Assembly (NCBI GenBank): GCA_050732995.1
Contig: JBOHSA010000133.1
Coordinates: 1-6,029, forward strand
DNA from: JBOHSA01 sp050732995
GTDB lineage: Bacteria > Gemmatimonadota > Gemmatimonadetes > Gemmatimonadales > GWC2-71-9
Length of the DNA: 6,029 bases
Direction of reading: 5' to 3'
Part shown: piece by piece, positions 1-6,029 of the stretch
Layout of the letters: every line of letters starts with the position of its first letter
How positions within the stretch are numbered: the first letter of the stretch is position 1
Program-made: the position numbers and the translations under genes
The notes under the pieces: model-generated
Database searches by the model: none
Told to the model about the DNA's origin: nothing
The model's input: only the letters and a program-made list of their open reading frames with translations

Positions 1-1009
<1,009 letters not shown>

Positions 1010-1014
1010 CACAG

Positions 1015-1020
1015 CTCCTT
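1015..1020 (-). promoter_or_regulatory. Shine-Dalgarno site of the PD40-like gene
   Basis: The minus strand reads AAGGAG, then five bases (CTGTG), then the ATG at 1009. This is a strong, well-spaced ribosome binding site and it fixes the start of the exported protein. It contrasts with ligD and ku in the same window, neither of which has a close Shine-Dalgarno sequence. Confidence 0.8.
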
Positions 1021-1043
1021 GGATCGGAGGAGGGCGGCGTGAA

Positions 1044-3608
1044 TCATCGGTCGTCGTCCAACTGGGCGTGCAGGCGCTCGAGCGCCTGCACCAGGTCGGG
1101 GGTGTTCGTGAGGACCGGCAGGAGCGGATCCGCCTTCATCTTCCTCATCCGGGCCGGGGCGTTCTTGATGGTGAACTTGCGGATGTCGAGTTTGGGCGTG
1201 ACCTCGCGCCACTCGAGCGGCATCGAGACCGGCGCCCCCGGGAGCGGCCGCACCGAGAACGGTGCGACGATGAGCCGCCCATGGCCGTTCTGCACGTAGT
1301 CGAGATACACCTTCCCCCCGCGCTTCTGCACCTGGCGCGTGATCGTCGCGATCTGGGGCAGCCGGGCCGCGACGACGCGGGCGAGCAGGCCGCCGAGCGT
1401 GCGCGACTGCTCGTAAGTGCACTGGCGGCCTAGGGGGATCAGGACGTGCAGGCCGGTCGAGCCGCTCGTCTTGACGGACGCCGGGAGGTCGATGGCGTCA
1501 CACAACGCCTTCACGGCCTGCGCCACGGTGACGACGTCCCGGAACGGCGCCTCCTTGGGGTCGAGGTCGAGGATGCACCAGTCGGGCGTCTCGAGGCTGC
1601 CCACCCGGCTCGACCAAATGTGCAGCACGAGCGCCGCCATGTTGGCGATGTACTGCAGCGCCGCCGCGTCGTCGCACACGAAATAGCTCAGCTGGCGCTG
1701 CGATTCCTCGCTCCAGATCGTCACGGTCCGCACGAACTGCTGCGCGTAGGCCGGCGCGTCCTTCTGGAAAAACGACTTGCCGTGGACCCCGTCGGGAAAC
1801 CGCGTCAGCACGAGCGGCCGGTCGGCGAGATACGGCAGCATCCACGGGGCGATGGCGCGGTAATACTCGATCAGGTCCCCTTTGGTGTAGCCGTCTTCGG
1901 GCCAGAAGACCTTGTCGAGGTTCGAGAACTGAACCTCGGTGAGCAGGGAGCGGGGAGCGGTCCCGGACGGTGCGGTCCGGCCTGCGGTCGGCTTCGGCAG
2001 GTCCCGCTCCCTGCTCCCCGCTCCCGGATGAACGCACTCTTCCGGCTTCTTGTCGTCCCGGAACCGCACGAACACCGGCTGCCGCAACAGTCCCTCGTCC
2101 GTCCATTCCTTATACCGGATCTCCGCCACGAGGCGGGGCTCGACCCATACGTGCTCCTTCCCCTTGGGGACCGGGCCGTCGCACGGCGGGTCCGGCCGGC
2201 GGAGCTGCTCGAGATCGGCCGCGATCTTCTTCAGCTCCGCGCCGGTGAAGCCGCTCCCCGCGCGGCCCGCGTACACGAGCTTCCCCTCCTCGTAGGCGGC
2301 GAGGTGCAGCGCGCCGAACCCACCCCGCGAGCCCTTGGGCTCGGTGTACCCCACCACCACGAAGTCATCGGTCTTGTCGGCGCGGAGCTTCAGCCAGCTG
2401 GACGACCGGCCTCGCCGGTACGGCGCGTCGGCCTTCTTCGCCACGATCCCCTCGAAGCCCAGCCGCACCGCCTGCTCGTACAGCGCCTCGCCGTCCGTCG
2501 CGAAGTGCTCCAGGTAACGCAGCGGTCCGACGGCGGGAAGGATCTTTCGCAAGAGGGCCTTGCGCTGCTCAAGCGGCAGCGGCCGCGCGTCGTAGCCTTC
2601 CACCGCGATGAGGTCGAACAGGTAGAGCGTGGCGGGAGTCTCGATCGAGGCGCGCCGGACCAACAGGGGCCCCGACACGCGCGCGCGGTTCTGGAGTCGC
2701 TGGAAGCTGGGCCGGCCGTTCTCGTCCAATACCACGAGCTCGCCGTCCATGACGAGCCCGTCGTATGGCAGGGCCTCGAGCGGCTGGACGAGCTCGGGGA
2801 ACGTCGCGGTGGCGTCGTTGCCGTTGCGCGTGAGCAGCCGCGCCGTGCCGTCCTCGCGGGCGGCCCGCACCCGGTAGCCGTCCAGCTTGATCTCGAACAC
2901 CCATCCCTTCTTTGAGAAAGCTGCGTCCGCCGTCTCGGCGAGCATCGGCTCCGCGTCCTCGGGGCGGACCCGTCGCGCCGGGGCGCCCAGGCGCTTGAGC
3001 TCGGCCCGCAGCGCGGCCGCGCGGTCTTTGCCGTCGCGCAGCTCTTCCACCATGAGCCCGGAGAGTACCGAGCCCGGCGGGAACGCGTCGCCGTCGGTCG
3101 CCACGTAGCCATCGCGCTCCTTGATGAGAAGCCACTCCTTCTCGCCTTTCTTGATCTTCACGAGCGTCCACCGGCCGCGGAGCTTGTAGCCGCGGAGCTC
3201 GAACAGCAGCTTCCCCTTCTTCAGGCCCGCGATCGGATCCTCGAGCGGGATCCAGCTGCCCTGGTCCCACACAATCACGGCGCCCGCGCCGTAGTTGCCC
3301 TCGGGGATCACGCCCTCGAAGTCGCCGTATTCCATCGGATGATCCTCGACGTGCACGGCGAGGCGCTTGTCGGCGGGGTTGCGCGAGGGGCCCTTGGGAA
3401 CGGCCCAGGACCGGAGCACGCCTTCCATTTCGAGCCGCAGGTCGTAATGCAGGCGGCGAGCGGCGTGTTGATGCACCACAAAGCGGCCGCCCGCCGGGCG
3501 GGCTTCGGCCGCGGGCACGGCCGAGCCCGCCGGCTCCGGGGTGCGGTCGGCCGAACGCTTGGCGCGATAGGCGCTTAGCGGGTCGGGTGGATGCTTGCTT
3601 GCGGGCAC
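1044..3608 (-). CDS. ligD: Multifunctional NHEJ DNA ligase D (PE-LIG-POL)
   Basis: This is a complete 854-residue LigD, the end-processing and sealing enzyme of bacterial NHEJ; the well-studied Pseudomonas aeruginosa enzyme is about 840 residues. Three domains are visible. The 3'-phosphoesterase (about 40-165) keeps its metal and catalytic residues: H48, H54, D56 and R58 in the HxxxxxHYDLRLE block, and H90 in VEDHP. The ATP-dependent ligase (about 215-525) has the nucleotidyl-lysine K241 in EIKLDGYR, DGELVVLD at 288-295, FEGIVAKK at 385-392 and WLKLR at 405-409. The archaeo-eukaryotic primase-type polymerase (about 555-845) has metal-binding DLD (D681, D683), SGSTGLHV at 715-722 and a third carboxylate, probably D770. 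The start is GTG. An in-frame TAG lies 12 bases upstream, and the N-terminal LSAYRAKR...TPEP matches the usual LigD N-terminus, so the start is firm. The gene is divergent from ku. The linker at about 527-557 is encoded by an inverted repeat. Confidence 0.98.
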   Translation of the reverse strand: MPASKHPPDPLSAYRAKRSADRTPEPAGSAVPAAEARPAGGRFVVHQHAARRLHYDLRLEMEGVLRSWAVPKGPSRNPADKRLAVHVEDHPMEYGDFEGVIPEGNYGAGAVIVWDQGSWIPLEDPIAGLKKGKLLFELRGYKLRGRWTLVKIKKGEKEWLLIKERDGYVATDGDAFPPGSVLSGLMVEELRDGKDRAAALRAELKRLGAPARRVRPEDAEPMLAETADAAFSKKGWVFEIKLDGYRVRAAREDGTARLLTRNGNDATATFPELVQPLEALPYDGLVMDGELVVLDENGRPSFQRLQNRARVSGPLLVRRASIETPATLYLFDLIAVEGYDARPLPLEQRKALLRKILPAVGPLRYLEHFATDGEALYEQAVRLGFEGIVAKKADAPYRRGRSSSWLKLRADKTDDFVVVGYTEPKGSRGGFGALHLAAYEEGKLVYAGRAGSGFTGAELKKIAADLEQLRRPDPPCDGPVPKGKEHVWVEPRLVAEIRYKEWTDEGLLRQPVFVRFRDDKKPEECVHPGAGSRERDLPKPTAGRTAPSGTAPRSLLTEVQFSNLDKVFWPEDGYTKGDLIEYYRAIAPWMLPYLADRPLVLTRFPDGVHGKSFFQKDAPAYAQQFVRTVTIWSEESQRQLSYFVCDDAAALQYIANMAALVLHIWSSRVGSLETPDWCILDLDPKEAPFRDVVTVAQAVKALCDAIDLPASVKTSGSTGLHVLIPLGRQCTYEQSRTLGGLLARVVAARLPQIATITRQVQKRGGKVYLDYVQNGHGRLIVAPFSVRPLPGAPVSMPLEWREVTPKLDIRKFTIKNAPARMRKMKADPLLPVLTNTPDLVQALERLHAQLDDDR
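1068..1091. repeat. 24-bp perfect palindrome near the 3' end of ligD
   Basis: The sequence from 1068 to 1091 equals its own reverse complement and is centred on CTCGAG at 1077-1082. As RNA it can form a 10-bp GC-rich stem with a UCGA loop. It encodes the VQALERLH stretch (from residue 840) of LigD, starting about 21 bases before the stop codon. No T tract follows in the direction of ligD transcription, so it is not a standard intrinsic terminator. It may be a codon coincidence, since CTCGAG (Leu-Glu) is frequent in this genome, or an mRNA-stabilising or attenuating hairpin between ligD and the next gene. Confidence 0.85.
1941..2027. repeat. Inverted GC-rich repeat encoding the LIG-POL linker of LigD
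   Basis: Two arms made of GGGAGCGGGGAGC-type units face each other. Bases 1946-1958 are the exact reverse complement of 2013-2025 (13 bp). In a second register, 1941-1952 pairs exactly with 2005-2016 (12 bp). Between the arms are two smaller inverted repeats: CCGGAC/GTCCGG at 1963-1968 and 1975-1980, and CCTGC/GCAGG at 1981-1985 and 1997-2001. The whole element is in frame within ligD and encodes the flexible linker at about residues 527-557. Its structure resembles a small palindromic element tolerated inside a gene at a position where the protein has no fold. Confidence 0.75.
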
Positions 3609-3627
3609 GTGAGCCGAAACCTATAAT
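3599..3627 (+). promoter_or_regulatory. Predicted ku promoter (TTGCGG, 17 bp, TATAAT)
   Basis: A perfect TATAAT lies at 3622-3627 in otherwise GC-rich DNA. It is preceded at a 17-bp spacing by TTGCGG at 3599-3604, a weak -35 that keeps only the TTG. The ku ATG begins nine bases after the -10 box, so transcription would start about two to four bases before the start codon, or on it. No Shine-Dalgarno sequence is present (the bases before the ATG are CCTTCCCC). The ku mRNA is therefore predicted to be leaderless or nearly so. The -35 overlaps the first codons of the divergent ligD. Confidence 0.6.
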
Positions 3628-3652
3628 GCCTTCCCCATGAGCGCTCACGCAA
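3620..3652 (-). promoter_or_regulatory. Possible ligD promoter, overlapping the ku promoter
   Basis: On the minus strand the same AT-rich patch offers CATTAT (3628-3623) or TATAGG (3625-3620) as a -10, each matching the consensus at four of six positions. TTGCGT at 3652-3647 could be a -35, 18 bp from CATTAT. Its -35 would lie inside the first codons of ku. The resulting ligD leader would be only a few bases and contains no close Shine-Dalgarno sequence before the GTG start. This is weaker than the plus-strand promoter and rests mainly on there being only 28 bp between the two divergent genes. Confidence 0.35.
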
Positions 3653-4512
3653 TCGGCTCCGCCACGATCTCGTTCGGCCTCGTCTCCGTGCCGGTGAAGC
3701 TCTTCTCCTCCGGCGAGGCCTCGACCGCCGTCTCGTTCAACTGGCTGCACAAGGAGTGCGGCTCCCGCTTGAAGCAGCAATACGTCTGCTCCAAAGACGG
3801 GGAAAAGGTCGAGAAGGACGACATGGTCAAGGGCTACGAATTCTCCAAGGGGCAGTACGTCATCTTCACGCCCGAGGAGCTGAAGGCGCTCGAGGAGCGT
3901 GCGACCGGCGCGATCGACATCACGGAGTTCGTGGACGGGGCGTCGGTGGACCGGATCTACGTGGACCGCAACTACTACCTCGGTCCCGACAAGGGCGGCG
4001 AGCGGGCCTACCGGCTGCTGGGCGAGGCCCTGAAGAAGACGGGGCGCGTCGCCATCGGGCAGTACGCGGCCCGCGGCAAACAATACGTCATCTCGGTCCG
4101 GCCCAAGGGCTCCGCGCTGGTCATGGAGCAGCTGCGCTACGCCAACGAGGTTCGCCCCGTCGCCGAAGTCCCGGTCCCCGACCTCGAGCTGAAAAAGGCG
4201 GAGCTCGATCTCGCCATCCAGCTGATCAACCAGGCGGCCTCCGACGCGTTCCGCCCCGAGGCGTACGAGGACAATGTGCGCAAGCGGATCCTCGAGCAGA
4301 TCCAGCGCAAGGTGGAGGGGCAGGAGATCACCGAGGAGCCGACCGAGGCGCCGAAGACGCAGATCATCGACCTGATGGAAGCGCTGAAGGCGAGCCTGAA
4401 GGGGGGAGGCGGGAAGGGCGGGGCGGAGCGCAAGCCGGCGAAGCGCGTCGAGGGCAAGGGCGCCGCTAAGGCGGCCGCCCCGCTCAAGCGCAAGGCCGGG
4501 GGAGCGCGCTGA
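3637..4512 (+). CDS. ku: Bacterial Ku, DNA end-binding protein of NHEJ
   Basis: Ku homodimers form a ring that threads onto double-strand DNA ends, protects them and recruits LigD. At 291 residues this is a typical bacterial Ku. The N-terminus, with ISFGLVSVPVKLF at 11-23, is the family's standard opening and supports the ATG at 3637. The CGSRLKQQYVCSKDG block at 41-55 and KGYEFSKGQYVIFTPEEL at 65-82 are also characteristic, as is the core region RPKGSALVMEQLRYANE at 155-171. TQIIDLMEALKASL at 241-254 is the conserved C-terminal helix associated with LigD recruitment. The final 36 residues are a low-complexity tail with seven Lys and four Arg plus Gly/Ala, the extended basic tail that helps many bacterial Ku proteins bind DNA. 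It is divergent from ligD and followed 23 bp later by the HTH-TPR gene. A perfect -10 box and the lack of a ribosome binding site suggest near-leaderless expression. Confidence 0.98.
   Translation: MSAHAIGSATISFGLVSVPVKLFSSGEASTAVSFNWLHKECGSRLKQQYVCSKDGEKVEKDDMVKGYEFSKGQYVIFTPEELKALEERATGAIDITEFVDGASVDRIYVDRNYYLGPDKGGERAYRLLGEALKKTGRVAIGQYAARGKQYVISVRPKGSALVMEQLRYANEVRPVAEVPVPDLELKKAELDLAIQLINQAASDAFRPEAYEDNVRKRILEQIQRKVEGQEITEEPTEAPKTQIIDLMEALKASLKGGGGKGGAERKPAKRVEGKGAAKAAAPLKRKAGGAR
4401..4423 (+). other. Potential G-quadruplex motif in the ku tail
   Basis: Four G tracts on the coding strand, at 4401-4406, 4411-4413, 4416-4418 and 4420-4423, are separated by loops of four, two and one bases. 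This meets the usual G3+N1-7 pattern for a quadruplex. It encodes the Gly-rich hinge (residues 256-262) between the Ku C-terminal helix and the basic tail. It may simply reflect glycine codons in a GC-rich genome. Confidence 0.5.
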
Positions 4513-4529
4513 CGGCGGAAAGCTGACGG
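4508..4529 (+). repeat. Short direct repeat GCTGACGG across the ku stop codon
   Basis: GCTGACGG occurs at 4508-4515 and again at 4522-4529, with a further GACGGT at 4532-4537. The first copy contains the TGA stop of ku. The second contains a TGA that is in frame with, and 12 bases before, the GTG start of the HTH-TPR gene. Together they make up most of the 23-bp gap and could be a degenerate tandem repeat or an operator half-site pair. Confidence 0.5.
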
Positions 4530-4535
4530 TCGACG

Positions 4536-5375
4536 GTGAAGGGATACACTTCCCGGGACGTCGCCAAACTGCTGAGTCTGACCGTCGCACAGGTGCGGGG
4601 GTTCGCGCGCGACGGTTTTTTGACGCCCCCCCCCGGTCGCGGGCTCCGCGGCGAGCTGCTGTTTTCCTTCCAGGACCTCGTGATCCTGCGCGCGGCCAAG
4701 GGCCTGGTCGCCGCGCGCATCCCCACTCGCCGCATCCGCCGCGCCCTGAGGCGCCTGCGCCAGGAGCTGCCGTTGGGCCGGTCGCTCGCCGAGCTGCGCA
4801 TCGTGGCCGAGGGGGAGCGCATCGTCGTGAGCGACGGGCTGACCACTTGGAGTCCCGAATCGGGCCAGGTCCAGCTCGATTTCGCGGTATCGGAGCTCGC
4901 CAGCCGAGCGGCCCCGATGGCGCGGCGGACCGCGCGGGCGGCGCGCGAGGCCGAGGCCGAGCTCGACGCCGAGGATTGGTACGAGCTGGGGCTCGAGCTC
5001 GAGGCCGTGGCGCCGAGCGAAGCCCGCGACGCCTACCGCCGCGCGCTCGAGCTCGAGGCGCACCACGCGGACGCGCGGGTCAACCTCGGACGGCTGCTGC
5101 ACGAGGAGGGCCTGGTCGCCGAAGCGGAGCGACACTACCGGCTGGCCCTGCGCGAGAATCCCGACCACGGCACCGCCGCGTACAACTTGGGGATCGCACT
5201 CGAAGATTTGGGTCGGCCGACCGACGCGATCGAGGCCTACCGGCTGGCGCTCGGCGCCGAGCCGCGGCTGGCCGATGCGCACTTCAACATCGCCCGGCTG
5301 TACGAACGGACCGGCAAGCGCGCCGCCGCGCTCCGCCATCTGAGCGCCTACAAGCGGCTGACCGCGCCCGCCTAG
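4536..5375 (+). CDS. MerR-like helix-turn-helix protein fused to TPR repeats
   Basis: The 279-residue protein starts with GTG, and an in-frame TGA 12 bases upstream limits the start. Only a weak GGAAAG lies 13 bases before it. Residues 3-75 look like a MerR-type winged HTH: YTSRDVAKLLSLTVAQVRGFAR, then a short wing with PPPGRG and FSFQDLVILRAAKGL, then an Arg-rich helix (RIPTRRIRRALRRL). Residues 81-116 are a short connector ending WSPESGQVQLDF. A charged Ala/Arg/Glu helix (120-143) leads to about four TPR units at 145-176, 177-210, 211-244 and 245-276, with the usual A..NLG..L...G...EA...Y..AL...P pattern. There is no metal- or drug-binding effector domain. It follows ku by 23 bp on the same strand and is probably co-transcribed. 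A DNA-binding regulator or adaptor that uses the TPRs to bind a partner is plausible, but its function is not known. Confidence 0.88.
   Translation: MKGYTSRDVAKLLSLTVAQVRGFARDGFLTPPPGRGLRGELLFSFQDLVILRAAKGLVAARIPTRRIRRALRRLRQELPLGRSLAELRIVAEGERIVVSDGLTTWSPESGQVQLDFAVSELASRAAPMARRTARAAREAEAELDAEDWYELGLELEAVAPSEARDAYRRALELEAHHADARVNLGRLLHEEGLVAEAERHYRLALRENPDHGTAAYNLGIALEDLGRPTDAIEAYRLALGAEPRLADAHFNIARLYERTGKRAAALRHLSAYKRLTAPA
4616..4634 (+). repeat. T6 and C9 homopolymer tracts within the HTH-TPR gene
   Basis: T6 at 4616-4621 is followed by ACG-containing bases and then C9 at 4626-4634. The C9 run encodes three prolines (residues 31-33) in the turn after the first HTH helices. Tracts of this kind are prone to polymerase slippage and to sequencing error; a one-base change here would remove the rest of the regulator, including all TPR repeats. 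As sequenced the frame is intact. Confidence 0.7.
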
Positions 5376-6029
5376 AACAGGCCGGCGAACCGCCGCGCCA
5401 GCTCGGGCCCCTGCCCCGCTGCTTCGTGCTTGAAGAACACGAACGCGTCCCGCCATCCGACGCCCCCCCCCAGCGCCCGCACGCGCTCCGCCCAGCGCGC
5501 GAGGTCCTCGTCGCCGTAGCCCTCGTCCCTGAGGCGGAAATAGCCGAAATCGGCGGTGGCGACTTCCGGCGTCGTGCCCGCCTCGGTATCGGCGACGACG
5601 AGCGCCGCGTTACAGCTGCGCAGCAGATGGTAGACGTCGTCGGCGAACCACGACGCGTGGCGGAACTCCCACGCCGACCGGATCTCCGCCGGGAGCAGCC
5701 GCAGGACCTCGCCCAGCCGCTCCGTATCTTTCGGGAAGAAGGGCGGCAGCTGGAACAGCAGCGGCCCGAGCTGGGGGCCGAGCTGGAGCGCGGTGTCACA
5801 CAGGTAGCGCAGCGGCTGCTCGACCTCGCGCAGCCGCGCGTCGTGCGTGATGCGCTTCGAGGCCTTGAGCACGAACGTGAAGCCGTCGGGCGTGGCGGCG
5901 CGCCAGCCCGCGATCGTCTTCACGGTCGGCATCCGGTAGAACGTGTAATTGATCTCGACCGCCGGAAGCCGCTCGGCGTAGAACGCGAGCATCTTCGCGG
6001 CCGCGAGCTTTTCGGGGTAGAACGAGCCC
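5372..6029 (-). CDS. DUF72 (YecE-like) TIM-barrel family protein, 5' end missing
   Basis: The frame is open from the window edge; the codons upstream of the internal ATG at 5992 read GSFYPEKLAAAK and continue the family alignment, so the true start lies beyond 6029. About 218 residues are present, against roughly 240-280 for complete members. Family hallmarks are VEINYTFYRMP, GFTFVLKASKRITH, LGPLLFQLPPFF, AWEFRHASWF, ALVVADTE, FGYFRLRD and near the end FVFFKHEAAGQGPELARRF. DUF72 proteins are predicted TIM-barrel-like proteins with no firmly established biochemical activity. The gene converges on the HTH-TPR gene, and the two share the CTAG that ends both frames. Its closeness to ku and ligD may be chance. 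The G9 run (C9 at 5463-5471 on the plus strand) encodes glycines and keeps the frame intact. Confidence 0.93.
   Translation of the reverse strand, partial: GSFYPEKLAAAKMLAFYAERLPAVEINYTFYRMPTVKTIAGWRAATPDGFTFVLKASKRITHDARLREVEQPLRYLCDTALQLGPQLGPLLFQLPPFFPKDTERLGEVLRLLPAEIRSAWEFRHASWFADDVYHLLRSCNAALVVADTEAGTTPEVATADFGYFRLRDEGYGDEDLARWAERVRALGGGVGWRDAFVFFKHEAAGQGPELARRFAGLF

Noticed and set aside
1446..2915. A 489-codon open frame on the plus strand within ligD
   Set aside because: It is fully antisense to conserved LigD domains and its composition (Arg, Val, Leu, Pro) is that of a codon-position shadow.
3483..3512. GC-rich inverted repeat (GCGGCCG ... CGGCCGC) near the 5' end of ligD
   Set aside because: It consists only of G and C runs apart from a short TT and encodes the Pro/Ala/Gly-rich segment before the phosphoesterase domain; low complexity explains it adequately.
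4513..4535. Intrinsic terminator between ku and the HTH-TPR gene
   Set aside because: No stable hairpin followed by a T run is present in the 23-bp gap; the two genes look co-transcribed.
2569..4590. A 673-codon open frame on the minus strand, antisense to ku and overlapping ligD
   Set aside because: It runs opposite to ku, whose protein is unmistakable, and out of frame through ligD. Its translation is Arg/Leu/Gly-rich with no recognisable domain; long antisense frames are expected at this GC content.
4137..5456. A 439-codon open frame on the minus strand across ku and the HTH-TPR gene
   Set aside because: It overlaps two genes with clear family motifs and shows no domain of its own.
5993..6029. 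Starting the DUF72 protein at the ATG at 5992, leaving the last 37 bases non-coding
   Set aside because: The upstream codons stay open to the edge and encode the FYPEKL-type segment typical of the DUF72 N-terminal region, so the gene is partial.

Overview
This is a GC-rich (roughly two-thirds or more G+C, estimated by eye) bacterial window carrying a two-gene non-homologous end-joining (NHEJ) locus, Ku plus the multidomain ligase LigD, with accessory genes on both sides. High GC, Leu-Glu/Ala/Arg-rich proteins, the full PE-LIG-POL form of LigD and a secreted PD40-type protein next door suit a soil or sediment bacterium (Gemmatimonadota, Acidobacteriota or a similar group). The taxon is a guess; nothing here fixes it. 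The sequence looks like a metagenomic or draft contig: it opens with 77 consecutive C residues and both outer genes are cut by the window edges.

Layout. 1-77: homopolymer C, almost certainly a sequencing or assembly artefact. 78-1009 (minus): the N-terminal 310 codons of an exported beta-propeller-like (PD40/WD40-like) protein, with its 3' end lost in the C run. 1044-3608 (minus): ligD, 854 codons, complete, in the order phosphoesterase, ATP-dependent ligase, polymerase/primase. 3609-3636: a 28-bp divergent intergenic region with a perfect TATAAT. 3637-4512 (plus): ku, 291 codons, with a Lys/Arg-rich tail. 4536-5375 (plus): a MerR-like helix-turn-helix domain fused to about four TPR repeats, 23 bp after ku. 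5372-6029 (minus): a DUF72 (YecE-like) protein, convergent with the TPR gene and missing its N-terminus. There is no gene-free stretch over 300 bases; the largest real gap is 34 bp.

How the genes fit together. Ku binds broken DNA ends and recruits LigD, which trims, fills and seals them. They are transcribed divergently from a very small shared promoter region, and neither start codon has a close Shine-Dalgarno sequence. The HTH-TPR gene follows ku in the same direction and may be a regulator or adaptor of the repair module; that role is inferred from position and domains only. The PD40 gene follows ligD by 34 bp with a good ribosome binding site, so it may be co-transcribed, although an exported protein has no obvious part in DNA repair.

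The less ordinary signals are: the HTH-TPR fusion beside ku; the compact, apparently near-leaderless divergent promoter; an inverted GC-rich repeat that encodes the LIG-POL linker of LigD; a 24-bp perfect palindrome at the end of ligD; a C9 tract just after the HTH-coding part of the TPR gene; and a CTAG that serves as stop codon for two convergent genes.
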